Assembly: GCF_002259415.1 (NCBI RefSeq) | Contig: NZ_NPFY01000006.1 | Span: 1-64,000 of the forward strand | From: Rhodococcus sp. 14-2470-1b | Lineage (GTDB): Bacteria > Actinomycetota > Actinomycetes > Mycobacteriales > Mycobacteriaceae | Length of the DNA stretch: 64,000 nucleotides | Direction of reading: 5' to 3' | In this document: piece by piece, positions 10,024-18,488 of the stretch | Numbering within the stretch: the stretch's first letter is position 1 | Layout of the letters: every line of letters starts with the position of its first letter | Translations under genes and position numbers: made by a program | Notes under the pieces: model-generated | Told to the model about the DNA's origin: nothing | Seen by the model: only the letters and a program-made list of their open reading frames with translations | The model's database searches: none

Positions 10024-11208
10024 GTGTTCAGGACGCTAGCGCGCTATCAGGTCGCCATCGACGTCGGCTTCGCTGCCGTCTTCACGGCCGTGCTGTTTCC
10101 GTCCGCCGTCGCGCACAACGGTGTGCTGGCCGTCGTCGTCCTGCTCGGCTACGGCGTCGCGCTGGCACTGCGTCGTCTCTCGCCTCCCCTTGCGCTGGCG
10201 ATCTCCTGGGTTTTCGCCATCGGTCAGATGGCGGGTGGCCTCGGCACCCAAGGCGCCAACACTGCAATCCTGTTCGTGCTGTTCGCCACTGCTGCATACG
10301 GTTCGGACCGCGTTCGCAAGATCGGTCTCGTGTCCACCGTCGTCGGCGGCATCGTCGCCGCTACCTTCCTCACCCTTGTCGGTGACCCGAACGTCTCACC
10401 GGACGGCAGCCGCTCCGTCGGCGACTACGCGCAGCAACTGATCATCCTGCTGGTTGCCTCGTGGGCTGTCCTTGGGTTGTCGTGGGCTCTGGGGCGTATC
10501 GCGTTGGCGAACCGGATGTCCATCGAGGAGAAGCACCAACGCGCGTTGGCCGAGATCGAGCAGGAACGGGCACTGCAGGATATTGCCGTCGAACACGAGC
10601 GCAATCGAATCGCTCGCGACATGCACGACATAGTCGCGCACTCGCTCGCCGTCGTCATCGCGCAGGCAGACGGTGCCCGGTACGCACGCAAAGCGGATCC
10701 CGAGGCTGTCGACGAGGCCCTCGGCACCATCGCAGGCACCGCTCGCGATGCACTACGAGACGTCCGCGGCGTGCTGGCCCAGCTACGCCACAACACCGAC
10801 GACGTTCCGGCCACGGAATCGCAGGACCTGTCCACGTTGGTGGACCGGATGCGCGCGGCCGGTCTGCGAATCGACTTCGATTCCGCCGGCGACGCCACCG
10901 ACCTGGGTGCCGGCGGCCACCTCACCCTGTACCGGATAGCGCAGGAAGCGCTGACCAACGCTCTGCGACACGGGGACTCGTCGCGCCCGGTATCGGTAAC
11001 CGTCGAGTCCGTACCCACCGGCACGACGCTTACCGTGCGCAACTCCGTGCGAGCAGCATCCGAATCCACAGGCGGGCACGGCCTCATCGGTATGCGCGAA
11101 CGTGCGTTCCTGTCCGGCGGCACACTGAAGACCAGCCACGATCATGGTGTGTGGACACTCGTCGCGCACATTCCCGGAGCACTCACAGGAATGGAGCCTG
11201 CGGAATGA
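10024..11208 (+). CDS. NarL-type sensor histidine kinase
   Basis: This membrane kinase senses an unknown signal and phosphorylates the response regulator encoded right after it. The first 155 residues form about four to five membrane segments with very short loops, so sensing is probably in or at the membrane. A linker helix leads to the HisKA_3 dimerisation box RIARDMHDIVAHSLAVV, with His201 as phosphoacceptor. The HATPase domain follows (about 290-385), with ALTNALRHG and GHGLIGMRER. The start is a GTG at 10024. The final codons (MEPAE) coincide with one copy of the dispersed GGAGCCTGCGGA repeat, and the stop overlaps the regulator ATG by four bases. Confidence 0.93.
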   Translation: MFRTLARYQVAIDVGFAAVFTAVLFPSAVAHNGVLAVVVLLGYGVALALRRLSPPLALAISWVFAIGQMAGGLGTQGANTAILFVLFATAAYGSDRVRKIGLVSTVVGGIVAATFLTLVGDPNVSPDGSRSVGDYAQQLIILLVASWAVLGLSWALGRIALANRMSIEEKHQRALAEIEQERALQDIAVEHERNRIARDMHDIVAHSLAVVIAQADGARYARKADPEAVDEALGTIAGTARDALRDVRGVLAQLRHNTDDVPATESQDLSTLVDRMRAAGLRIDFDSAGDATDLGAGGHLTLYRIAQEALTNALRHGDSSRPVSVTVESVPTGTTLTVRNSVRAASESTGGHGLIGMRERAFLSGGTLKTSHDHGVWTLVAHIPGALTGMEPAE

Positions 11209-11858
11209 GCCGTATAAAAGTGGCGCTGGTCGACGATCAGCAGCTTTTTCGTGCCGGGATCAGGATGCTGATCTCGTCGCAACCCGATCTCGAGTTCGTC
11301 GGCGAGGCCGGCGACGGCAAGGCCGGGGTCGAGTTGGCGGCCGAGGTCTCCCCCGACGTCGTGTTGATGGACATTCGGATGCCGGTTCTCGACGGCATTG
11401 CGGCGACAGCGGAGATCGTCGCGGCATCGAGCGAACCCCCGAGGATCCTTGTGCTGACGACCTTCGATCTCGACGAGAGTGCGGCGAAGGCGATCAAGGC
11501 CGGCGCGAGCGGATTCGTACTCAAGGACGCCGACCCTGAATTCTTGCTCGCGGCGATCCGCACCGTCCACGCAGGCAACTCGGTGATCGCGGCGTCGGCC
11601 ACGACCGCGTTGCTCGGTCACTTCACCGACACCCCGGCAACTCCGCAGGCGCCCAAGGAGTTCGACCTTCTCACCGCACGCGAACGCGAGCTGTTTCACC
11701 TGGCGGCGAGGGGTGCGAGCAACTCCGAGATCGCGGCACAGGAGTTCCTGAGCGAAGCAACCGTCAAGACTCACATCAGCAGAATCTTCACGAAGCTCGG
11801 TCTGCGGGATCGGGTCCAGTTGGTCGTGTACGCCTTCGAACACGGTCTGGTGCGCTGA
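11205..11858 (+). CDS. LuxR/NarL-family response regulator
   Basis: This is a 217-residue DNA-binding response regulator. The receiver domain (1-120) has the acidic pair D10-D11, the phosphoacceptor D56 in VVLMDIRMP, and the conserved Thr and Lys (LVLTTF, FVLKDA). The C-terminal LuxR helix-turn-helix spans about 150-212 (LTAREREL ... SEATVKTHISRIFTKLGLRDR). The ATG overlaps the kinase stop (ATGA). The ABC exporter 100 bases downstream is the likely target, because NarL-type systems often control an adjacent drug or peptide exporter. Confidence 0.95.
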   Translation: MSRIKVALVDDQQLFRAGIRMLISSQPDLEFVGEAGDGKAGVELAAEVSPDVVLMDIRMPVLDGIAATAEIVAASSEPPRILVLTTFDLDESAAKAIKAGASGFVLKDADPEFLLAAIRTVHAGNSVIAASATTALLGHFTDTPATPQAPKEFDLLTARERELFHLAARGASNSEIAAQEFLSEATVKTHISRIFTKLGLRDRVQLVVYAFEHGLVR

Positions 11859-11956
11859 ACTCCCCGATGCACCGACCCCAGATCATCCTCTGGATGTACG
11901 AAGCAGAGACTGCAGCCTGATTCTTTTCACCCCTGTGGTTCGTAGTTTCTACAGAC

Positions 11957-12709
11957 ATGACCACAACACCAGCACCGGTAGCCCGGGTTCACCGGGTCCA
12001 CAAGAGCTACGGCGACGCAGCCAACCATGTGAACGCGCTCGACGACGTGTCGCTCGACATCCGCTCCGGAGAGTTCACGGCCATCATGGGCCCGTCGGGC
12101 TCCGGCAAATCGACCCTCATGCATGTGATGGCGGGCCTCGATTCGGTGACGTCCGGACAAGTCGTACTCGCGAACACCGACATCACCGATCTCGGCGACG
12201 ATGCCCTCACCGAGCTTCGCCGACGCCAGATCGGCTTCATCTTCCAGGCGTTCAATCTGGTCCCGACGCTGGACGTCAGGTCCAACATCCTGCTTCCGTT
12301 CGAGCTCGACGGTCATGCGCCGACCGAGATGGAAGCCGCGTGGGTGGAACAACTCATCGCCACCCTGGGCCTGAGCGAACGGACGTCTCATCGCCCCCAT
12401 CAGCTGTCCGGCGGACAGCAGCAGCGGGTCGCCATCGCACGAGCGCTCGGCTCGCGGCCACACCTGATCTTCGCGGACGAGCCGACGGGAAACCTCGATT
12501 CCCGCACCGGCCGTGAGGTTCTCGCGCTCCTCGCGGCCGCAGTTCGCGAGTACGGCCAGTCGATCGTCATGGTCACTCACGACCCGGTGGCCGCCAGCTA
12601 TGCGGATCGGATCGTGTTCCTGGCGGACGGACGAATCGTCGACGAGCGGGCGCGTTCGACGCCCGAGCAGATCTCCGGTTACATGCTGGCGATGGAGAAG
12701 GTCGCGTGA
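11957..12709 (+). CDS. ABC transporter ATP-binding protein (MacB/LolD type)
   Basis: This 250-residue ATPase powers the FtsX-like permease encoded next to it. Walker [10 protein letters not shown] lies at 45-53, the signature LSGGQ at 150-154, Walker B LIFADEP at 170-176 followed by TGNLDS, and the switch His in VTHDP. These features, with [10 protein letters not shown], are those of the MacB/LolD subfamily, which exports lipoproteins, peptides or antibiotics. It overlaps the permease start by four bases. The two-component genes upstream suggest inducible export, perhaps as part of envelope-stress defence. Confidence 0.94.
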   Translation: MTTTPAPVARVHRVHKSYGDAANHVNALDDVSLDIRSGEFTAIMGPSGSGKSTLMHVMAGLDSVTSGQVVLANTDITDLGDDALTELRRRQIGFIFQAFNLVPTLDVRSNILLPFELDGHAPTEMEAAWVEQLIATLGLSERTSHRPHQLSGGQQQRVAIARALGSRPHLIFADEPTGNLDSRTGREVLALLAAAVREYGQSIVMVTHDPVAASYADRIVFLADGRIVDERARSTPEQISGYMLAMEKVA

Positions 12710-14085
12710 GGGCCGCAACCGCGTCGACACCGCATCGTGAACACGGTGCGAGCATCCTCGTCACAGCGCTCGCATCGTTCTTCGGTGTAGTGCTGATCCA
12801 GGCAACGTCATTCCTGCTCGACATCTTCGGCACCGACGGACAAGGCGCTGTCGCCGTCGCGCTCTACAGCGTCGCAATGGTGTTCGTCCTTCTCGCACTG
12901 TACGTCGCGTCGGTCGTCACCGCGAACACGTTCGGCACGATCGTCGCCGGCCGTACGAAGACCATTGCGCTGCTACGACTCCTCGGTGCCTCCGGCCGAG
13001 AACTGCGTCGCTCCGTGTCCCGTGAAGGACTGTCCGTCGGACTGTTCGGTTCGGCGGTGGGCTTGGTGGTGGGCGTCGCCGGCAGTCACCTGGCCCGAGC
13101 GATCGCCGTCGGTGCAGGCAAGCTACCCGACGTCGCATACACGACGGTGCAGCCACTCGTCGCGCTGCCGGTCGTCATCGTCGTGGGAACCACGTGGGCG
13201 GCGTCGTACATCGGAAGCAAACGCGTTCTCGACGTGACGCCTGTTCGGGCGACGGGCGTCGCCGTGACCGCTGCATCCGAGGATTCGCGGCGCCGAGCCG
13301 CACGCACGACGTTGTCGATCGTTCTCATCGCCGGTGGCGCAGTGCTGTTGGGACTCGGGGTGCTCGTCGGCGCGGTGACCCCTGCCGGTGTGCTCATCGC
13401 CTTCTTCGGCGGCGCCGCGTCGTTCACCGGCATCATGGTCGGCGCACACCGAATCGTGCCGTGGGTCCTGCGAGTAGTCGGCAGGCTCTTCGGCAGCACG
13501 CCGTCGGCGCGCCTGGCCGCAGCGAACGCAACGCGGTACCCGGAGCGTGCCACGCGCACAGCGCTGGGTCTGCTGATCGGCGTCACGCTGGTGGTGACGT
13601 TCGCCGTGGCGATGTACAGCTACCGAACGATGCTGCAACACGAGTTCAGCGAAGAATCGCTCGATCAGGTGCTGACGGTGACCGTCGGGATCATGACCGG
13701 ATTGATCGGCTTCTCGGGTGTCATCGCGGCCGTCGGTATGGTCAACAACCTCTCGCTCAGTGTCATGCAGCGCACCCGCGAACTCGGCCTGCTGCGCGCT
13801 CTCGGCTTCACCCGCAAGCAGGTCCGCGGAATGATCGTGTCCGAGAGCGCGCAGATGGTGATCGCGTCGATGGGTTTCGGGCTTCTCCTCGGCATCGTCT
13901 ACGGATGGGCGGCCGCGCAATCGCTGCTCGGTTCCATCGCGCAATCCGGCATCGGCCTGCCGACGCTGCCGTGGGCGATCATCGCCGGAACCGTTCTGTC
14001 GGCTGCAGTGCTGGCGCTGGTGGCCTCTCTCATGCCGTCGCGTCGAGCGAACTCCATCTCACCGGTCGTCGCGCTGTCCGAGTGA
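12706..14085 (+). CDS. FtsX-like ABC transporter permease
   Basis: This 459-residue permease has two FtsX-type units. Membrane segments lie at about 18-40, 50-75, 103-130, 148-165, 200-245, 285-305, 325-350, 380-400 and 420-450. The second unit has the hallmark GMVNNLSLSVMQRTRELGLLRALGFTRKQVRGM, which contacts the ATPase. It lacks the large MacB extracellular domain, like exporters paired with BceRS- or NarL-type systems. The GTG start overlaps the ATPase stop. Its 3' end overlaps the convergent egtD gene by 27 bases. Confidence 0.92.
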   Translation: MRAATASTPHREHGASILVTALASFFGVVLIQATSFLLDIFGTDGQGAVAVALYSVAMVFVLLALYVASVVTANTFGTIVAGRTKTIALLRLLGASGRELRRSVSREGLSVGLFGSAVGLVVGVAGSHLARAIAVGAGKLPDVAYTTVQPLVALPVVIVVGTTWAASYIGSKRVLDVTPVRATGVAVTAASEDSRRRAARTTLSIVLIAGGAVLLGLGVLVGAVTPAGVLIAFFGGAASFTGIMVGAHRIVPWVLRVVGRLFGSTPSARLAAANATRYPERATRTALGLLIGVTLVVTFAVAMYSYRTMLQHEFSEESLDQVLTVTVGIMTGLIGFSGVIAAVGMVNNLSLSVMQRTRELGLLRALGFTRKQVRGMIVSESAQMVIASMGFGLLLGIVYGWAAAQSLLGSIAQSGIGLPTLPWAIIAGTVLSAAVLALVASLMPSRRANSISPVVALSE

Positions 14086-15054
14086 TGTCCGACTGGCGAG
14101 GATGAGAGCGAACCTGCTTTCCGGATCGGTCCAGAACTCGTCGACGCGGAACCCCGCGTCGACGAGTTCTGCTTCTATCCCCTTTTCCCTGAACTTGGCC
14201 GAGATCTCCGTCCGTAACTCTTCGCCCTCGTCGAAGTGGACGTCGAGATCGAGATCCTCGATTCGAATGTCCTGCGCCGTGCGAGCCCGCAAACGCATCT
14301 CGATCCACTCGGCCTCCGAATTCCACAGCGCTACATGCTCGAACTGCTGTGGATCGAAGTTCGCGTTCAGGCGTTCGTTCAGCACCGACAGTACGTTCGC
14401 GTTGAACTGCGCCGTCACACCGGCCGCGTCGTCGTACGCCGGGACGACCACACTCTCTTCGACTACCAATCCCACTCCCAGCAGCAGGAATTCACCGGCG
14501 ATCAGAGCCTGGGCGATGTCGGCGAGAAAGAGTGCACGCTCCTCGGGAATGAGATTGCCCAGAGTGCCGCCCAGGAACGCAATGGTTCGGCTGCCGTCGG
14601 CAGGAAGGTTCTGCAGGGTATCGGTGAAATCGCTGACGATCCCCTGGATCTCGAGCCCGGGATGCTCGCGGGCGATCACCTCGATCGCCCCCTCGAGTGC
14701 CGTCGGAGACACGTCCTGGGGTACGTACTTGCGCAGCGATCCGTGCTTGATGCCTGCATTCAGCAACAGTCGTGTCTTCTCCGAGGACCCCGAACCCAAC
14801 TCCACCAGGATCGCGGCGTTCGTCCGCTCGGCGACGTCGTAGGCGTGTGTCTCGATCAGTCCACGCTCGGTGCGAGTCGGGTAGTACTCCGGCAGTTCGG
14901 TGATCTGCTCGAACAGCTCGCTCCCACGCGCATCGTAGAACCATTTGGGAGAAATCCATTTGGGCGTCGCCGTCATACCCAACCGCACGTCGGAACGAAG
15001 ATCGTCGAGCAGCCTTTCGGGTGAGATGTGCACGTCCAGAGCAATGTCAGCCAT
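14059..15054 (-). CDS. egtD: EgtD, L-histidine N-alpha-methyltransferase
   Basis: EgtD uses three SAM molecules to convert histidine to hercynine, the first committed step of ergothioneine synthesis. The 331-residue protein starts MADIALDVHISPERLLDDLRS and shows LTELPEYYPTR-type and ELGSGSSEKTRLLL motifs, the latter being the SAM loop, and FLGGTLGN further on. I set the start at the ATG at 15054, because GAGGGGA precedes it inside the end of egtC; a longer frame starts at 15090. The C-terminus is about ten residues longer than usual and overlaps the ABC permease gene on the other strand. It is last of the egtA-B-C-D operon. Confidence 0.95.
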   Translation of the reverse strand: MADIALDVHISPERLLDDLRSDVRLGMTATPKWISPKWFYDARGSELFEQITELPEYYPTRTERGLIETHAYDVAERTNAAILVELGSGSSEKTRLLLNAGIKHGSLRKYVPQDVSPTALEGAIEVIAREHPGLEIQGIVSDFTDTLQNLPADGSRTIAFLGGTLGNLIPEERALFLADIAQALIAGEFLLLGVGLVVEESVVVPAYDDAAGVTAQFNANVLSVLNERLNANFDPQQFEHVALWNSEAEWIEMRLRARTAQDIRIEDLDLDVHFDEGEELRTEISAKFREKGIEAELVDAGFRVDEFWTDPESRFALILASRTSLGQRDDR

Positions 15055-15064
15055 ATGCTTCCCC

Positions 15065-15799
15065 TCAATCGAGATCTGTGACGTCGACATGCCCCGGTCG
15101 GGCGACGACGAACGTTCGGTCCGCGAGCGACACCCACCGGGGGTCCTCGTCGGTGGGCTCGGATGCCACGGTGACGGAGTCCCCCGTGTCCAGCACGGAG
15201 AGCGAGTGGTACACCGCGCTCGCGTACAGCGTGTGGCCGTCGCTCAGCAGGAGATTCAGACGCGGACCGGGTGACGACTGCTCTACGCGAGAGATCAACA
15301 CCCGCAACGCCTTCTCCGGATCGTGCTGCCGCAGCAGGTTCCGGAGGATCACCCACAGCGCAGCAGAATCCGTCGGTGCCGGCAGTGCCAGGAGCTCTGT
15401 CGGCGGCACCTCGGACGCAAGGTCGGCCAATGCGTCGGGCCACCCGAACACGACACCGTTGTGACTGAACGCCCACGTCCCGTCCGTGAACGGGGCACAT
15501 GCACTGCGCTCCATCGGCATCCCGACGGTTGCAGACCGAACGGCTCCGAGCACGGCCGTCGACGACGTCGCACCGAGTACGTCGTCGACCGCCGGGTCCG
15601 ACCAGATCGGCATCGGGTTGCGATAGCTGCGTGCGCCGTCGGCGTCCCACCACGCCGCGCCGAATCCGTCGGCGTTGATCGTGCCGCCGCCCCGCATGTC
15701 CTTCGGCGCCCAGGACTGAACGAACAACGAGTTCTCACCGGCGGTCATGACGTCGGCGACCGACCGTGTCGGCCCGAGATAGCCCAGATGTCTACACAT
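15065..15799 (-). CDS. egtC: EgtC, gamma-glutamyl hercynylcysteine sulfoxide amidohydrolase
   Basis: EgtC removes the glutamate from gamma-glutamyl-hercynylcysteine sulfoxide. It is an N-terminal-nucleophile glutamine amidotransferase fold, so the start must place Cys at position 2. The ATG at 15799 gives MCRHLGYLGPTRSV, and a longer frame upstream is therefore rejected. The protein has 244 residues with HNGVVFGWPDAL and the GGGTINADGFGAAWW segment typical of class II amidotransferases. The start lies eight bases inside the end of egtB, and 10 bases separate its stop from the egtD ATG. Confidence 0.95.
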   Translation of the reverse strand: MCRHLGYLGPTRSVADVMTAGENSLFVQSWAPKDMRGGGTINADGFGAAWWDADGARSYRNPMPIWSDPAVDDVLGATSSTAVLGAVRSATVGMPMERSACAPFTDGTWAFSHNGVVFGWPDALADLASEVPPTELLALPAPTDSAALWVILRNLLRQHDPEKALRVLISRVEQSSPGPRLNLLLSDGHTLYASAVYHSLSVLDTGDSVTVASEPTDEDPRWVSLADRTFVVARPGHVDVTDLD

Positions 15800-17090
15800 C
15801 TCGTGCGCACCGGAAGCCGGCGAAGATCTGCCTCCGGATCGGGTGGTCCCAGTTGCGGAACGTGCCACGGCACGCGACCTCGTCGGTCCCGAAGGATCCG
15901 CCGCGCAGGACCTTGTAATCACCGCGCAGAAATACTTCGGAGTACTCGGCGTACGGGAACGGCTCGAAGCCCGGGTAGGGCTCGAAATCCGACGACGTCC
16001 ACTCCCACACGTCGCCGATCAACTGCTGCACTCCGAGCGGTGACGCTCCGGCCGGATAAGCACCGACGTCGGCCGGTTCGAGGTGCCGCTGACCGAGATT
16101 GGCGTGCACCTCCGTCGGTTCGGCATCTCCCCACGGGTACTTGCGTACCGTCGCGGTCGCCGGATCGAAGCGGGCCGCCTTCTCCCACTCCGCTTCGGTC
16201 GGGAGCCTTTTGCCTGCCCACCGCGCGTACGCCTCGGCTTCGAAGAAACTGACATGTACGACGGGCTGGTCGGGCTTGATCGGTGCCGTCACTCCGAATG
16301 CCCGACGCCACCAGCTGCCGTCGGCGTCGCGTTCCCAGAACTGTGGGGCGACGAGCCCCTCGGTGGTTCTGTGTGCCCAGCCGCGTTCGCTCCACAGTTC
16401 CGGACGGGAGTATCCGCCGTCGGCGACGAACACCTCGTACTGACGGTTGGTCACGGGTGCGACATCGAGGGCGAACGTGGCGACGTACGTCGAATGTGCG
16501 GGTCGCTCGTTGTCGAGTGCCCAGGGATCGAGCGTGGTGCCCATGGTGAAGACACCACCGTCGACGATCACTTCCCCGGCCGCGGGGGTCTGCGCTGTGG
16601 GAGGAGGCGGTGCGTGGAGAACCGCTGGACCGGTACGTAGTTGGTGTGTCGCGAGCATCGTCTCGTCGTGCTGTTGCTCGTGCTGGGCCACCATGCCGAA
16701 CGCGAAGCCGTCGCGTTCGAGCCTGCGCCCGTCCAGCGGACTGGCAGAGAGGACGTCCCACACCTTGTCGCGGACGGACCCGACGTAGGCCCGTGCCTCG
16801 TCCGGCGTCAGCAACGGCAGCGACGGACGGCTGGACCGGGAGTGCTTGAACGCGTCGTACAGTTCGTCGATGTCGGACCGCACCGGTTCGCGCCCGCCGA
16901 CGTCGCGCACCAGCCAGAGTTCTTCCTGGTTGCCGATGTGCGCGAGGTCCCACACGAGCGGGCTCATCAGAGGCGAATGCTGGGCGGTGAGGTCTGCGTC
17001 GTCCACGGCGTCGGTGAGGGCCGAGCTGCGCGCCCGACTTCGGGCGAGTACCCGCTCGACGGTGCTGCGCAGTTCTTCGGTGCTCGTCAT
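15792..17090 (-). CDS. egtB: EgtB, hercynine oxygenase
   Basis: EgtB is an iron enzyme that uses O2 to join gamma-glutamylcysteine to hercynine as a sulfoxide. The 432-residue protein has an N-terminal DinB-like domain carrying the likely three-His iron site (H51 in DLAHIGNQEE, H137 and H141 in HEQQHDE) and a C-terminal FGE/sulfatase-modifying domain (about 190-430) with RLPTEAEWEKAAR and GDVWEWTSSDF. The start is the ATG at 17090, which overlaps the egtA stop as ATGA; a frame 18 codons longer has no advantage. Its position between egtA and egtC matches mycobacteria. Confidence 0.96.
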   Translation of the reverse strand: MTSTEELRSTVERVLARSRARSSALTDAVDDADLTAQHSPLMSPLVWDLAHIGNQEELWLVRDVGGREPVRSDIDELYDAFKHSRSSRPSLPLLTPDEARAYVGSVRDKVWDVLSASPLDGRRLERDGFAFGMVAQHEQQHDETMLATHQLRTGPAVLHAPPPPTAQTPAAGEVIVDGGVFTMGTTLDPWALDNERPAHSTYVATFALDVAPVTNRQYEVFVADGGYSRPELWSERGWAHRTTEGLVAPQFWERDADGSWWRRAFGVTAPIKPDQPVVHVSFFEAEAYARWAGKRLPTEAEWEKAARFDPATATVRKYPWGDAEPTEVHANLGQRHLEPADVGAYPAGASPLGVQQLIGDVWEWTSSDFEPYPGFEPFPYAEYSEVFLRGDYKVLRGGSFGTDEVACRGTFRNWDHPIRRQIFAGFRCARDV

Positions 17091-18310
17091 GCCGATTCCT
17101 TTCCGGTGGAGTGCCGATCGGTCGGTGCCGTTGCACGACGACATCGCTCGGCAAGGTCCAGTAACAGTGTGCGGTGATCGGGCGAGTTCTCGGCGGCCAA
17201 GTGCGCCAACGATTCCGCTGCCCTACGGAGACCGGGATCGGCGAGCCCGTCGCGGGCAGCGTCGACCCAGCGCCCGGCAGTCTCTGCCGCGATCCGCCCT
17301 GCACGGTCGATCACATCGGGGCCGGACAACAAGGCGTCGAACAGCGCGGCGGGAACCACCCACTGGCCGTCCGGCTGCGCGTCGAGGTAGCGGATCTCGA
17401 GATGCCCACACGCGCGAACGTGCGGAAACAACGTGGTGAGGTGGTAATCCAGATCCTCGGTAGTCGGTGGTCGACCGACGCGAGCGGCGTCGGCAATCCA
17501 GTCCGCGAAGGTCGTCCCCGGTGGGGCCTCCCAGTTCTCGCCCTCGCCCCTGATACACAACAGCGGGACGTCCAGCGCCCAGGCGGAATAGTCCGCAATC
17601 GGATCGCCTGAACTGGGCACTTCCGTTCTACTGCTGTCCAATTCGAGCCACGTCCGCATACGTTGCGACGCCCAGCTCCCCGCCGGTGCGCCTCGTAGCG
17701 TCGGCGAGCACGCGAACGCCGCGACGAGAGCCGGCCCGACAGCTTCGAGCATCGTCCACCGGCGCGCCACATCCTCGCGGTCCCGCCCGGCGTCGACGCT
17801 CACCTGGACGGCTGCGGTATTGCACATCATCAACTTGCCGAAAGGGCCGATTGTCGTGAACCTGTCCTCCATCGCGCAGTATCGAGGGAGAACGAGCAGA
17901 CGTTGGGGTTCGCGATCACGATCGGCAGGAACAGAGACCATACCGATCCGTGCGGCATTCAGCATCGACTCGAGACGACGCGTGTCCGCGTCGACCGATC
18001 GCGCGAGCTCCTGCACCGATGGGTACGGCGAACTCGACAGTTCCACCTGGCCACCGGGCTCGATGGTGACGACGCTCCCGCCGGGGAGCGGACGGCCGGG
18101 CGAGGTGGACGAGATGTTTCGCGGGGCGTACTCCCCGAGGGCAGCAGCCAGAGAGTCCAATGCGGGCCTCGCCCCATCCGGCGTGTGTGTCAAGAACTCC
18201 AACTCGGCACCGATCAGCCGAGGTGGGCCGAGTTTGAAGCACACACGTTCGACGTACGCCGCCGCTGCGGGCCGTGTGCTCAGCTCGCGGGACTTGACCG
18301 TGGACGTCAT
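17087..18310 (-). CDS. egtA: EgtA, glutamate-cysteine ligase
   Basis: EgtA makes gamma-glutamylcysteine from Glu, Cys and ATP, the sulfur donor used by EgtB in this order. The 407-residue protein belongs to the plant/actinobacterial GCS2-like family (LIGAELEFLTH, SFEPGGQ-like TIEPGGQVELSS, and CNTAAVQVSVDAG). I chose the ATG at 18310, because AAGGAG lies six bases upstream; another ATG is two codons earlier. It opens the egtA-B-C-D operon, and the EgtE-like gene diverges from the same 178-base region. No promoter motif is certain there. Confidence 0.94.
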   Translation of the reverse strand: MTSTVKSRELSTRPAAAAYVERVCFKLGPPRLIGAELEFLTHTPDGARPALDSLAAALGEYAPRNISSTSPGRPLPGGSVVTIEPGGQVELSSSPYPSVQELARSVDADTRRLESMLNAARIGMVSVPADRDREPQRLLVLPRYCAMEDRFTTIGPFGKLMMCNTAAVQVSVDAGRDREDVARRWTMLEAVGPALVAAFACSPTLRGAPAGSWASQRMRTWLELDSSRTEVPSSGDPIADYSAWALDVPLLCIRGEGENWEAPPGTTFADWIADAARVGRPPTTEDLDYHLTTLFPHVRACGHLEIRYLDAQPDGQWVVPAALFDALLSGPDVIDRAGRIAAETAGRWVDAARDGLADPGLRRAAESLAHLAAENSPDHRTLLLDLAERCRRATAPTDRHSTGKESA

Positions 18311-18403
18311 TGCCATCTCCTTGTGTTCGTCCCGACTACCCGAGTTGCACACGCCTACCCGAGGCAATTCGGCCCGAAACCGAGCCTATGTGAAAGCCTT
18401 GCG

Positions 18404-18426
18404 GGAGTGGAGCCTGCGGAACGACT
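18404..18426 (+). repeat. Dispersed repeat copy between egtA and egtE
   Basis: The core GGAGTGGAGCCTGCGGAACG is one copy of the dispersed repeat also found at 11190, 21103, 28689, 42765 and 59761. CCTATGTGA, the left end of the longer copies, lies 11 bases upstream at 18385. It is in the divergent promoter region of the ergothioneine genes. Confidence 0.7.
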
Positions 18427-18488
18427 CGGCCGGCTCCGCTTACGACAGTAACCACGACTCCCCAGCAGTGCACCAGGAAGGCGTCGAC

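Noticed and set aside
17820-18488. N-terminal extension of the EgtE-like protein
   Set aside because: The extended frame is antisense to egtA; the ATG at 18489 has a strong ribosome site and matches the family start.
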